A stretch of 64,000 nt of DNA. It comes from Phaeosaccion multiseriatum. Taxonomy: Eukaryota > Ochrophyta, other classes. Both the position numbers and the translations under genes were made by a program. The stretch spans positions 4,960,001 through 5,024,000 of the forward strand of contig OZ218952.1 in NCBI GenBank assembly GCA_965112735.1. Reading direction: 5' to 3'. Below are positions 1 to 11,834 of the stretch, in pieces (within the stretch, counting starts at the first letter, position 1; each line of letters opens with the position of its first letter). Below the pieces are notes generated by a model. It was given only the letters and a program-made list of their open reading frames with translations, was not told the origin of the DNA and did no database searches.

Positions 1-295
1 ATCCGTGCTGCTCAGAGGCGCCGTCGCCCCATCATCATCCTCAACGGTACCTCCCTTCATAATAGAGGACACGCGCCGCTGCAGCGGGATGCCTTGCATC
101 TCAAGGGCAACGCCCAGCGGCCTCCTCTCAGGAGCAATCACAGAAAAGTCGAGGAAGCAAGCTCATTTCAAGTAGCGTTGCCTACTCAAGACAAGACCTT
201 ATCCGAGGTGATGCGAGGGAGCTGCGTAGCTATTCGATGCGCACTCTATTGAGGTTGGTTAAGCAGCCGGGCAGCGAGAGAAGGAGGCGTGGAAT
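1..295. other. 5' flank of the TWINKLE gene
   Basis: I see no gene here. The frame of the TWINKLE start codon is closed upstream by an in-frame stop at 260-262, so this stretch is probably 5' UTR and promoter, or the tail of a gene outside the window. Confidence 0.4.
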
Positions 296-3200
296 ATGTC
301 AATGGCCCAGGCGTATACGATCCAGTCGCGAGAAGGGCAGAAGTGGAAAACCCGAATGATGAAGACGATGCACTGTCGCAGAGGAGGGCAGCGACTCGTG
401 TCTATTCTCTCCCAGGCTCCCACGGGAGGGGGGAGGCGTCTGTGCAGCAGCAGCGGAGGGCTTGCAGCGGCCGCAGGGCCTGGGGCGGGTGCGTCCACCC
501 CTTCGAATCCTGCCCCAGGATGTGCTTCGGGCCAGGAGAGGGGCTGCTCTTCGCGAGCAGAGGGGGAGACGAGGGAGGGGCAGAGGGGATACGGCAGCGT
601 GTATAGCGGCGGTGGAAGTAGTACTGGTAGCACTGATGGTGGTGACAGGAGGAGGAGTCGAAGGAGGCCAAGGTCGTCTGGGCAAGGCACACAGGATACC
701 GTCGGCGACAGGCTCGAGACAAGTGCAGCAGCGACGAGGGGGCGAGGAGCAGAGTGGTCCGGAGATACATATCCCCGCCGCCATTATCACGCCCTCGCGC
801 ACGGAATCGGGGGCGGTTCTCGCGGCTTTAGCAGCAAGAGCAGCCCCGCTCTCCACTCAGAGGCGCAGGCCAGCGCCTTTGTAAGTAAGCACTTTGTCCT
901 GGAGCCGGAGGAGATCACGGAATACCTCGATTCCCGTGGAGTTGACTACAAAGTCGTGTCGGTATGTGCGGGGGAGGAGTGCGGAGGGAAGGCTCTGCCC
1001 ATCCCTTTAGATTGACTAGGATAACCAGAGAGAAAGAGTTTGCCATAAAAGAGGAGAGACAGAGAAAGAGAGCCGTTGTCCCTCGACCACCTACCCACCA
1101 GACACTCCCCGCTGTGCTGTATCTAAACAGGGAGAAGCGCAGCTCAAGGAGTGCCCCTACTGCCACGAGACGCGAGGGATGATCGACAACCTCTGGAAGC
1201 TCTACGTGGGGCTGCATAAGGGTGGCGCCTTTTACTGCCATCGCTGCGGCAGTAAGGGCTCCTGGTTCGACTTCAAGCGGGCCATGGGGGGCATAAGCGT
1301 GAGCTCGAGTGTCAGCTTGATGGGCAAGGTGAGGCGGTCGGTGTCCTGTACATGTGTGTGTGTGTGTGCGTGCGTGTGTGCGTGTGTGTGTGTGTGTGTG
1401 TGTGCGTGTGTGAGAGAGAGAGTGTGTGTATGGAGGGAGGGGGGGAGGGCATAAGGATTTTTGTGTGATGTGTTCAGTCCCCATTCCTTTTGTGAGGTAC
1501 ACAGAGAGGGAGGGGGGTGGAATGTTGAGGTATAGTCTGTCGCCAGAGGCTCTTTCGTCGAGCAGAGAGAGAGGACGGACACACACACAGCGGAGACGAT
1601 GGCCCGAAACACTTGCTTGCGGGGACGGCTCTCTTCTCGCTCGATCCAAGCAAAGGCCATACATTCAGATGGAGAGAGACAACGCGGGCGAGAGAGAGAG
1701 GAACGGAGAGGGAGAAGGAGGGGGAGGGGGAGGGAGAGGAAGAGGGAGGGGGAAGGAGGCACATCACTCCACCCCCCCGTCTCCATTGAATTGGATTGAA
1801 TCGTTGCTTGCGGGGACGGCTCTCTTCTCGCTCGATCCAAGCAAAGGCCATACATTCAGATGGAGAGAGACAACGCGGGCGAGAGAGAGAGGAACGGAGA
1901 GGGAGAAGGAGGGGGAGGGGGAGGGAGAGGAAGAGGGAGGGGGAAGGAGGCACATCACTCCACCCCCCCGTCTCCATTGAATTGGATTGAATCGAATCCA
2001 ATCTGTGATTCATCTCCTACCCCGCTCGCTCTCCTCCTCTCCACCCCTGTATCACCAACACCCACCCCTGCAGCCCCGAGCGCCTCTGTCGAAGGCGTCG
2101 TCCTCCTCCTCTGCGGCCCGTGCCCTCCACAAGCAGCAGCGAGCCGCGGGTGTATTCCCTCTGCCCGACCAAGTGGCGGCGCGTCGCTACCAAGCGGACC
2201 TGCTGTACAACCCTGCCTACGCCAAGGTAACGCTCGTAACGCTCGTAACGCTCGTAACGCACGGGATGGGCTACAGTACTCAAGGGCAGGGGACTCCACC
2301 TCTAAACCCAAACCCTTCCACCTATCCCTTTAACAACCCTACCTCTACAACTTGTCTCCTCCCTCCAAGGTCAAGGACGAGCTCGTTAAGGGCAGGGGCC
2401 TCAGCCTTGAGGTGCTCATCAAGTATGGCATGGGGGCGGGCAGGTTCAGCTTCGCAGAGAAGGTAAGAGAGAGAGGAGTTGGGGCATGAATGGGTTGCCT
2501 ATTGCGTACGGGTGGTTACGTGAGGATGGCCGTTACAGAGGGGGAGGGCGTTCCAATAGATGAGATGAGAAGTTTTGCAGTTTGCAGTTTGCAGTTTGTG
2601 TGACCTCATCAATATCGAACACCAAAAACGGAGAAGAGGGGAAAGGGGCCATAAGTCAATGAAGGCGAGTGAGCATCGAGCTGTCGAGTCGCATGACTTG
2701 GACACACACTGACGTTCGTTATTGTACCTGCCATACCTCCTCCTTCCCCTCGTCCTCCCCCGCGTGCTCCTCCTCCTCCTCCTCCTCCTCCTCCTCCTCC
2801 TCCTCCTCCTCCTCCTTCCCCTCGTCCTCCCACTCGTCCTCCTCCTCCTACTACTACTACTACTACTTCCCCTCATCCTCCCCCCCCTCCTGCTCCTCCC
2901 CCTCCCCCCTCCTCCTCCTCCTCCTCCTCCTCCTCCTCTCTCCTCCTCCTCCTCAGGACAACAAATACGTGTCTACCGACTGCTACACGTTCCCCTGGGT
3001 GATGCGCACGGAGGAACTTCCCCATGGAGAGGTGGCTAAGGCTAACTCGGTGCTGCAGGGGGCGGGCAAGGAGAAGGTGCTGGACAGTGTGGTGACACGC
3101 GTCAAGGCAAGGGCCGTCGCCAACAAGGCCTGGCAGAGGCTGGACCCCGCCGGGGGAAGGTAAGGAGGGAGGGAGGGAGGGATGGAGGGAGGGAGGGAGG

Positions 3201-6200
3201 GAGGGAGGGAGGGAGGGAGACGGAGGGCGGGAGAGCGAGGAGACAGCGAGACAGCGAGACAGCGAGACAGCGAGACAGCCGGGAGGGAGGCGGGGGTGGC
3301 GCACGGCGGGGAAGGCCAACAGATGGACAAATAGCCAACAGATGGACAAATAGATATGCAGCCAGGCATACGTACAAACAGACAGGCAGGCAGACAGACA
3401 GACAGGCAGACAGACAGGCAGACGGACAGACGGGCAGGGGGGCTTGACGCTTGACATGACGGTGGAGATGATGCAATCGCCCGATCGAAGTGCTCACTCA
3501 AAGTCTCCTCTTTTCTGTTCTGGTCTGGTCTGTATCACCAACGGCTGTGCTCTGCTCTGCTCCGTCGCCAGGTGGGGGCTGTTCGGGTACCACACGGTGC
3601 CTGCAGAGGCCACAGAGGTGGTGCTCACGGAGGGAGAGTTCGACGCTATGGCGGTGTTCCAAGCCACAGGCCTGCCCGGTGAGTCAGTCAAGGAGTGAGT
3701 GAGTGAGTGAGTGAGTGAGGAAGTGAGGGAGGGAGTGAGTGAGGGAGGGAGTGAGGGAGTGAGTGAGTGAGGAAGTGAGGGAGTGAGTGAGTGAGGGAGT
3801 GAGGGAGTGAATGAGGGAGTGAGAGAATGAGTGAATGAGTGAGTGAGGGAGTGAGTGAGGAAGTGAGGGAGTGAGGGAGTGAGTGAATGAGTGAGGGAGT
3901 GAGTGAGGGAGTGAGGGAGTGAGTGAGTGAGTGAGTGAGTGAGGGAGTGAGAGAATGAGTGAATGAGTGAGTGAGGGAGTGAGTGAGGAAGTGAGGGAGT
4001 GAGGGAGTGAGAGAATGAGTGAGGGAGTGAGTGAGGGAGTGAGGGAGTGAGGGAGTGAATGAGGGAGGAGTTGAGGTAGTGATGAGTGCCTGATTGCGTG
4101 AAGGGCGGTGGCAACGCTCCCCTCTTCTCTGCAGTGGCCACGACAGGGCAACAGACGTACCCCCTAACACCCATCCTCTCCTCTCCTCTCCACCTGTTGT
4201 CCCTCTCCTCTCCTCTCCACCTGTTCTCCCTATCCTCTCCTCTCCACCTGTTCTCCCTCTCCTCTCCTCTCCACCTGTTGTCCCTCTCCTCTCCTCTCCA
4301 CCTGTTGTCCCTATCCTCCTCTCCACCTGTTGTCCCTCTCCTCTCCTCTCCACCTGCCTCCCTCTCCTCTCCTCTCCACTTGTTCTCCCTCTCCTCTCCT
4401 CTCCACCTGTTCTCCCTCTCCTCTCCTCTCCACCTGTTGCCCCTCTCCTCTCCTCTCCACCTGTTGTCCCTCTCCTCTCCTCTCTCCCCGTTTGCCCGCC
4501 TGCCCCACGTGCGTTCCCCCCCCTTGGACTCCCACCATCCCCCTGTATGACCAACTGCTGTACCTCACATGCCCAGCCGTGTCCCTCCCCAGCGGCTGCC
4601 GCAACTTGCCTGTCGACGTGCTGCCCCTCCTCGAACGCTTCGACAAGGTGTGTGCCTGGTGCCGTTGTGGTGTGTATCTGCTGCCGTTGTGGTGTGTGCC
4701 TGCTGCCGTTGTGGTGATTATTGACGTATTCTTCGTTACAGAAATTAGAAATTGAGTACTTACAGTCCAGTTGTTAACTTACTCAGTCAGTTGTTCCTTA
4801 CGTAATCTTACGTAATCTTGTTCCACAAAGGTGTATCTGTGGATGGACAACGACCTTCCCGGGCAGGACGGGGCACACAAGTTCGTGGAAAAGCTCGTAA
4901 GTCAGTAAGTCAGTGGGCGGGGGGAGGAGGGGAAGGAAGGAAGGAAGGAGTGGGGAAGTGAGCGCTTCGGCCGTTATTGCCCGGCCCATCTCTCTCTCAC
5001 TCTCCCTCTCTCTCACTCTCTCACTCTCTCACTCTCTCTCTCTCTCTTCTCTATCCCTCTCTCTCTCCGTCTCCCTCTCCTCACTCTCTCTGTCTCCCTC
5101 TCCCTCTCTCTCACACACACACTCTCTCTCTCTTCCCTCTCTCTCTCTCACACACACACACTCTCTCTCTCCTCTCTCTCACTCCCTCTCTCTCTCTCCT
5201 CTCTCTCTCTCTCACACACACCCTCTCTATCCCGCCCTATCCTATCTCTCTCCCTCTCTTTCTCCCTCTCCCTCTCCTCACTCCCTCTCCTCACTCCCTC
5301 TCCTCCCTCCCTCTCCTCCCTCCCTCTCCCTCTCCCTCTCTCCACACACCCCAGGGCAAGCGTCGCTGTCTGTTGGTGACACCCCCTCCCTCAGACCCGT
5401 CCCCGGCCAAGGACGCGAACGAGGCCCTCTTGGCGGGAAAGGACCTCATGTCGTACATCGCCCACAGCAAGGTGAGCGGTTGGTGCTCCACCGAGTGCCG
5501 CCAGGCCCGAGGTTTCATTTCAGTTTCAGTTTTATTAGAGAGGTTGACGGAGAAGGCCATTGTGGACCGCAGGCTGTGTGGCTGCAACGCAGGCTGGAGG
5601 CAGAGGCAGCTCTTGTTCTCTTGCGAAAGAGAGAAGGGACACTCCCTCTAGTGCTGTCTTCATGTTTGACGCCAACTGCTGTTGCTGCCCCTGTATCACC
5701 AACTGCTGCAGCCGGTCGCCAACGAGAATGTGTTGAACTTCGGAGACCTCCGCAATGAGGTGCTGAATGAGCTCCTCAACGCCGACAACTTCAGAGGAGT
5801 GCCCATCTCCTCCTTTCCCTGTGAGTGGAGGGGTGGGGGGGGGGGGGAGGAGGGAGGAAGGGAGGGAGAGAAGGGGGGAGGGAGAGGGATAGGAAGGGAG
5901 GGAGGGAGGGAGGGAGTGAGGGAGAGAGGGGGGGAGTGAGAGAGAGAGACAATAGAGAAAGAAGAGAAAGACAATACGAGACAGAAGAGAGAGGCGGTAA
6001 GAGAGAAAGGGAGAGAGACGTGGACCGAGAGAGGCCATCTCGAGAGAGCTGTGAAGTGAAGTGAAGCCCCACCGCTTTCGTCCCGTCCCTCAGCCATCTC
6101 ATCGCCTGCCCATATGCCTGCCCATATGCCTGCCCATATGCCCGCCCCAGCCGTGTCTCGCATTATCAAGGGCTTCAGACAGGGGGAGGTGTCTGTCCTG

Positions 6201-8681
6201 ACGGGCCCCACCGGCAGCGGCAAGACCACGCTCCTCTCGCAGTTCTCGCTGGACATGGCGCAGCAGGGGCAGAACACTCTGTGGGGCAGCTTCGAGGTCC
6301 GTCCTGACACCACACCCACTCACCCTCTCTGTCCTGACACCTACCCACCCTCTGTCCTGACACCCACCCACCCTCTGCCCTGACACCCACCCACCCTCTG
6401 TCCTGACACCCACCCACCCTCTGTCCTGACACCCACCCACCCTCTGCCCTGACACCCACTCACCCCCATGTTTATAAAGGTGAAGAACACGAGGCTCATC
6501 ACCAAGATGTTGCAGCAGTTCTCGCTCAAGCCTCTGGTGAGGGCAGGCAGGCAGGCAGGCAGGGAGGGAGGGAGGGATGGAAGGAGAGAGGGAGGGAGTG
6601 TGGGAGGGGAGGAGGGAAGCGAGGGAGAGAGAGAGGGAATGGGGGCAGTCATCCATCCAGTCAGCCACTGTGTCAGTCAGTCAGTCAGTCAGTCAGTCAA
6701 GCTTCAAAAGCCTGGTGCTCGGCGACGCGCGAACGATGAGCCCGTCCCAACCCCTCCTTTTTCCCCTCCCCCTCTCCAGTCCCGACAGCCCCCACCCTAT
6801 CCGTCCTGACCCCCCCCCCCCCCCCTTGTCCTCCCCTCCTCTCCTCTGTGGCCCCTCCCCCTCCTCCACCCCCCGGACCAGGCCGATGTTATTTCAACCC
6901 ACCCCGACGCCCTCTCTGCCCTCGCGGATCGCTTCCAGGAGCTGCCCCTCTTCTTCCTCAACTTCCACGGAGGCACAGATGTCGACGCCGTGCTTGACGC
7001 GTTGGACTACGCCGTCTATGTCAATGATGTGCGCCACATCATCGTGGACAATTTGCAGTTTATGCTTAGTAGGACGGGAGTGAGGGGGAGGGCAGCGCAG
7101 CAGTACGACAAGTTCGACACGCAGGTGGGTTAGAGGCGTATGAGGTTGGGGCCGAGTGTCAGGACAGAGGGGGGGGGTGGTCCCCCCTGGGCCGACTGTC
7201 TTGCCTCCTCACTTCCCTCACATACTTACCCACTCTTTCACTCACTCACTCACTCACTCACTCACTCACTCACTCACTCACTCACATGCTTGATGACTTG
7301 TACTTGTATCAATGACTTACTCTATTCGTATTCAGGACCTTGCGCTGGAGAAGTTCCGCAAGTTCGCCACCGAGAGGAACGTGCACATCACGTTGGTGAT
7401 ACACCCCCGGAAGGAGGACGAGAACGCCAAGCTCAGCCTAGCCAGTGTATTCGGGAGGTAAGGAGTCAAGTGTCGGGGGGGGGGAGGGGGAGGGGGGTTG
7501 TCGAGGGGAGGGGAGCAGGTACGTACGGGGAAGACACACGCACACACTCGCACGGGTGAAGAGATGGAAAGGGTGTGGCCTTGGCATCGGCATGCTCTGC
7601 ATCGGCTCCATCACCGGCCCCATCACTGGCCCCATCATCGGCCCCATCATACGCCCATCATACGCCCATCATTCGCCCTACATAGCGGCCTGGCGTTGTC
7701 TTTGAGTGAGGGAGGGGAGGGCAGTGGAGGGAAGGAGGAGGGGATGGCAGTGGAGGGAAGGAGAAGGGGATGGCAGTGGAGGGAAGGAGGAGGGGATGGC
7801 AGCGGAGGGAAGGAGGACTCAACATGGTGTTGTAACCGCTTGAGTTCCTGCTTTTCATCCGTATGAGTTGGAGTTTGCACTTTGTCTTACGTACGCCCTT
7901 ACGTACGCCCTCCATCACACGACGAAACGCTCTCCCCTCTCCCCCCACTTCTGCCCCACTCACGCACGCACCCACACATCCTTCCCTTCTCTCTATCCAC
8001 TTGTCCCTCCCCACGTATTCCACCTCCCTATCTGACTTTTCTATCTATCTACCTATGTGTCTACCTATCTGTCCATCTACCTATCTGCCCATCTACCTCC
8101 GTGTGTACTGTCCCTCCTGTCAGCGCCAAGGCCACTCAGGAGGCCGATCTCGTGCTCGTCTTGCAGAAGGCTGATGGGAGGAAGTCTCTCGAGGTGAGCA
8201 TGTTGGTTCTTCGCTCAGACCCGACCCTTCCCTTCCTTCCCTTCCTTCCCTACCCGATGGTTCTTCAACTCTCGAACCCCGGTGGTGCTGACCCCGGTGG
8301 TGCTGACCCCGGTGGTGCTAACGCTGGTGGTGCTGCTCCAATCCCCCAGGGTCCTTCCCCATGAGGGGAGAGGGGGGGGGCAGGGCCCCAGGGGGGTAGG
8401 GCGGGCACAGTGGTGCTGCTTCCCCCTTGCCGTGTTGCTTCTGTTCTTATTCTTATTCGGCCATACAGAGCTGCAGCTTGTCGCCTGCAATACCCTGCCC
8501 TGGCCTTGACCCATGCAAGGCAATGCAATGCCCAATGTCCTGCAAATGTCCTGCAAATGTCCTGCAGGTGAAGAAGAACCGCTACGACGGAGACCTTGGC
8601 GAAGTGTATCTGTATTTCGAGAAGGAGAGCAGCTCCATGCGGGAGAGCAAGCTAAGGGGAGCGACACAGAAGGCGCCTTAG
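296..8681 (+). CDS. TWNK: TWINKLE-type mitochondrial DNA primase-helicase
   Basis: Replicative helicase (and probably primase) of organelle DNA, related to phage T7 gp4. Sixteen exons: 296-961, 1131-1328, 2074-2226, 2370-2462, 2957-3159, 3572-3678, 4577-4647, 4831-4896, 5355-5471, 5712-5820, 6151-6296, 6480-6536, 6882-7124, 7336-7457, 8124-8193, 8568-8681. All introns are GT-AG and the phases agree, giving 844 residues (human protein 684). An Arg-rich, acid-poor N-terminus fits a mitochondrial presequence. A zinc-binding pair CPYC/CHRC lies at residues 230-233 and 258-261. TOPRIM motifs are TEGEFDAM (Glu458) and WMDND (Asp503-Asp505). The RecA-like helicase has Walker A GPTGSGKT at 613-620, a Walker B-like HIIVDN and the late motif [11 protein letters not shown]. 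296 is the first in-frame ATG after a stop. The zinc and TOPRIM residues, degenerate in animals, are intact here, so primase activity is inferred. The start and the long low-complexity first exon are the least certain parts. Confidence 0.95.
1613..1993. repeat. 191-bp tandem duplication in TWINKLE intron 2
   Basis: Two near-identical copies (1613-1803 and 1804-1993) each contain a GC-rich segment, a long GA-rich purine run and the end TTGAATTGGATTGAATCG. The near-identity suggests a recent duplication. The unit lies inside the intron and has no coding content. Confidence 0.9.
2760..2955. repeat. (CTC)n trinucleotide tract before TWINKLE exon 5
   Basis: Long CTC/CTT pyrimidine tract running directly into the acceptor of exon 5 (AG at 2955-2956). 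It serves as an extremely long polypyrimidine tract. Confidence 0.85.
3682..4080. repeat. GTGAGTGAGG-type minisatellite in TWINKLE intron 6
   Basis: About 400 bp of permuted GAGTGA, GAGGGA and GAATGA units starting right at the splice donor of exon 6 (GT at 3679). Because GTGAGT is also a perfect donor consensus, the repeat multiplies potential 5' splice sites. Confidence 0.9.
4172..4490. repeat. 27-bp pyrimidine-rich minisatellite in TWINKLE intron 6
   Basis: About eleven copies of a 27-bp unit of the type CTCTCCTCTCCACCTGTTGT plus CCCT, spaced 27 bp (for example CACCTGTT at 4191, 4218 and 4245). It lies in the same intron as the purine-rich minisatellite to its left, so the two are roughly complementary in composition. 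Confidence 0.85.
4985..5350. repeat. (CT)n/(CA)n low-complexity tract in TWINKLE intron 8
   Basis: Imperfect CTCTCC and CACACA runs fill most of the intron and lead to the acceptor at 5353-5354. The start of this intron is purine-rich (GGGGGGAGGAGGGGAAGG). Confidence 0.8.
6297..6470. repeat. 24-bp minisatellite in TWINKLE intron 11
   Basis: About six to seven copies of a unit of the type TCCTGACACCCACCCACCCT plus CTGT, which fill the whole 183-bp intron between the Walker A exon and the next exon. Confidence 0.85.
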
Positions 8682-10182
8682 CTGAGCTGAGCTGAGCTGA
8701 GCTTGGGTTGTTCAGAGGCACATGGCAGTCGCATGGCTGCTCCTGCGCTCAGCTTGCCACAGCCTACCTTATGTGGTGACAGAAGGCACTAGAAGGCAGC
8801 TTAGCTTACGGGGTATAGGCACAGCTTACCTTACGTGGTTGTGTGTGACACAGAAGGGTCTGAGTGAGCTTAGCTTGGCTGAGCTTATCCCAGGTCAATC
8901 TTCAGAGGCGGTAAGCCAAGACAAGCCAAGACAAGGCAAGACAAGGCAAGTGGCGACCGCCTGCCTGGCTGCTGACTGCCTGGCTGCTGACTGCCTGGCT
9001 GCTGACTGCCTGGCTGCTGACTGCCTGGCTGGCCCGGGGGGGGGGAGAGTCGGAGAGGGGGACCCGAAGATGGATGAAGGGCGGGGGCTCTTTGTCATCG
9101 GGTACCATCCCATGGAGGGGGGGCATGAAGCCCTTCTGCCATCTGTGAGTCAGAGCAATAGTATCAACGATAGAGCGATATTCAAAAAGATGCGATAGAT
9201 AGTGAAATAAAGAGACGCCTCTGGGCCCCTTTTGAGGAGCTTCTTCGGTGCCTCTCACTCAGAGGTCCTCCTGCTTTCGCCTCCCTCCCATGTACAAGTA
9301 GTCTCAAGTCGTACAACGCGTCTCCCCTCTAGTCCAGTCCATCGCCCACCAAGCCCCCAATTACCACCTCCCCGAGGCCTCTCTCGCTCTCTCACTGACT
9401 TATGCCCCGCCCCCCTCTACAGAGCCCCTCTCCTCCTCTCGAAGCGCTATTGAAAAGGGTTCGAAGGGCTTGCCACATGACCATACGATATGACCACAGC
9501 GAGCGGCGCCCCTTCCTTCTTGTTTGCCTCTCGTCTGTTGAGCTGTTGCCTCCTGCCGTCACAGGAGCAAGCACCACGAAACTGAAACTAAGCCCCACGA
9601 AGCATCAACGGGTCTCTCTCGACCTGACGGACGCCCCTTGCTTGACGGCAGTGAGGTCAATCAAATGGGATGGCAGTGGATGGTGGACACGTCACGCTGA
9701 GCATAACACCGCCGTTCCGTAACTGCCATACACCGCCATTCCGTAACTGCGGTCCCACTGGCCCCAACGGCCCGGGGTGTCCATTGCTTCCCGTCCCATT
9801 GTCGAGTGAAGTAAAAGGAAGGAAGGAAGGAAGGAAGGAAGGAAGGAAGGAAGGAAGCGAGGCTCTGGAAGGCTCTCAGCGAAGAGAGACAAAGGTACTC
9901 GGCACGGCAGAGCTTCCTTGCTCCTCTCCTGCCTGCCTGCTTCGCGGGGCCAGGGTGCGACTGCCATCGACTGCCATCGACTGCCATCGACTGCCATCGA
10001 CCACAAGCCCAGCCACACGACACGGCCCCACCTCACCCCAGCAAGTATGACATGTCCCCATACTCCTCAAGGGAGGGAGGGAGGGAGGGACGGAGGCCTG
10101 CCTCTCCGTACCGGCTCCTGGCTCCTCCCCGCTGCTTTCATGGACGTCTCACACTCGCTGCCCGTGCGCTTGACTCATTGAC
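8682..10182. other. Intergenic region between convergent TWINKLE and COA7 genes
   Basis: I see no credible gene. It holds GCTGA repeats at 8681-8705, a 15-bp tandem repeat GCCTGGCTGCTGACT at about 8962-9030, a GGAA tetranucleotide run at about 9811-9855, and a 10-bp tandem repeat GACTGCCATC at about 9958-10004. The dispersed ATGGCAGTGGATGG motif is present at about 9668. Both neighbours end here, so 3' UTRs are expected. Confidence 0.6.
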
Positions 10183-11454
10183 TTAAACCGTTTGGGTGCC
10201 CTCCAGCGCTCCAGTGGCCTCTATGAGCTGCTCCGTGGCAGTGGCGAACTCCTGGAACTTGTGCTCGTCCCTGTGACATGAACAACCAACGTGTGAGTCG
10301 GGCACAAGAGAGATGAGCCTTCCCTCCGTCTCAGATGAAGCCGAGCAGGCAGGGCAGGCAGACAAGCAACCAGACAACACACCACACCCCTCCCCTTCAC
10401 TCACTTCGGGACGCCCTTGTCTCCGTGCTTGTACATGACGGCGAGGTTGTAGCATGCGGGCGCGTGCATCTTGGCGCAGGCCATCTCCAGCAGCCGCTTG
10501 GCCCGGAGCGGGTCCCTCGGCACATACATTTTCTCCTTTTCAGTCTTGAGCAGCTCCGAGGCAAGCGTGTAGCAGCTCTCCGGGGTCTGATCGTCGCACG
10601 CCTTCTGCAGCAGCGCGAGGGCGCCGTGCGGGTCCTTGGGAACGTCCTTGATGCCCGCGAGCAGCATCATGGCGGCGTGGTGGCAGGACTGCGCGTGGCT
10701 CGGGTCGGCCTTGCAGCCCACCTGTTCAGTTCGGTTCAGTGCAGTGCAGTACAGTTCAGAATTGGACCTTGGGCAATAAATGATGTCGATGTGAGGAACT
10801 CTAAAACACAAGTCTCACGCACATACGTCTCTGCCGACCTGAAAGAGTTTGTAGGCCTCCAAGTTGCTCTGCGGCACACCCTTGCCGCCCAGGTTCAGTC
10901 GGCCCAGGTTGAAGGCCGACGGCGCATGGTTGTACCTGCACGGCAGAGCAGCCAAAGCAACATGCACACACGAACACAGACAGACGACACAACATAGAAC
11001 GGAACGCACAAGCGTTGTGGAAAGAACGAGGTGAATGGAAGAAGGGCTACCATTCTTCATCACGGCGAAAATCTTCTTCGATTCTTATTAAAGAGCCAGG
11101 GCACACACACACATATATACATACACACATACACGCACATACCTGTCTACGTTCTGCCTGTACACTTTGGCGGCTTGCGTCCAGTCAGAGCGAACCACCG
11201 ACAAGAACTCCCCCACGCTGTGACACGCCACGGCATCGCCCTTGCCCTCGTCGCAGTCCGAGGCAAACTCGGTCATCCTGGGGGGGGAGGGGGCGATTGG
11301 GCAGTCGAGCCGCGTCAAAGCAGGAGCAGAGCAGGACAGAGAGGGAGAGGCAAGGAGAAGATATGGCATGTGGCAGAGCGGGAGAACAGGTCCAACTGTG
11401 CGGCTCTCACTTGTCTTCATAATCTTCGTCGATCGGCTCCGGGCTCATCATCAT
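10183..11454 (-). CDS. COA7: COA7-like Sel1-repeat cytochrome c oxidase assembly factor
   Basis: Cysteine-rich Sel1/TPR-like protein matching COA7 of the mitochondrial intermembrane space, which is needed for complex IV (and I) assembly and binds haem in animals. Five exons on the minus strand: 11454-11411, 11277-11143, 10935-10827, 10721-10405, 10270-10183; all GT-AG and phase-consistent, giving 230 residues, essentially the length of human COA7. The start is a run of three ATG codons (M-M-M-S-P-E-P). Paired cysteines recur at Sel1-repeat spacing, as in VGCKADPSHAQSCHHAAMML, TPESCYTLASELL and HAPACYNLAVMYKHGDKGV, which is the family signature. The C-terminal helix aligns with the human end. 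There is no cleavable presequence, as expected for a protein oxidised in the intermembrane space. Its 5' end faces the 3' end of the LENG1-like gene on the same strand. Confidence 0.92.
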
Positions 11455-11834
11455 TGCGTCCTGTCCTCCTGTATGGAAAGGTGTGGGTCTCTGTCTGGAT
11501 ATTGTGTTTGCCTTTTTTGAGCATATAATTAATTGTTTGAGGTGTTGAGATCGTGGTGAGGGCTCTGATCCCTCTGGTGCCATCTGTGCTGGTGATGAAC
11601 CCCCAAGGGGCTGGGCTGCGACCAGCAGAAGCCAGTCACGCGAAAGCCGAGAATCCAGCGTTGGCCTGCGGACAGAAGCCTGAAGCCAGGAGGGGGCTAC
11701 GGCCCAGAAGCCAGGAGCCAGAGAAATCTGGCGGGGGGGCGAGCGAAGGGCACCAGGTTCCCTCCTTCTTCCCACTTGATTTACCCACTACTACAAGTGT
11801 GGTACGATAAAAAGGGGAAGCCTTAACTCTTAAG
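11455..11834. other. Intergenic gap between COA7-like and LENG1-like genes
   Basis: About 380 bp with no gene seen. It contains repeated GAAGCCAG/CCAGAAGCC words at about 11625-11725 and should hold the COA7 promoter and the LENG1-like 3' UTR. Confidence 0.5.

Noticed and set aside
4135-4170. Extra TWINKLE exon starting after CTCTGCAG at about 4134
   Set aside because: It would give [10 protein letters not shown] and then repeats. The acceptor at 4575-4576 restores the conserved [12 protein letters not shown], so it is the real one.
3494-4554. Open frames of SLTHSLPHS and LLSSPPV repeats
   Set aside because: Translations of intron minisatellites between TWINKLE exons 6 and 7.
9811-9855. GGAA/CCTT array as a possible CRISPR-like or regulatory array
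   Set aside because: No spacers; a plain tetranucleotide microsatellite.
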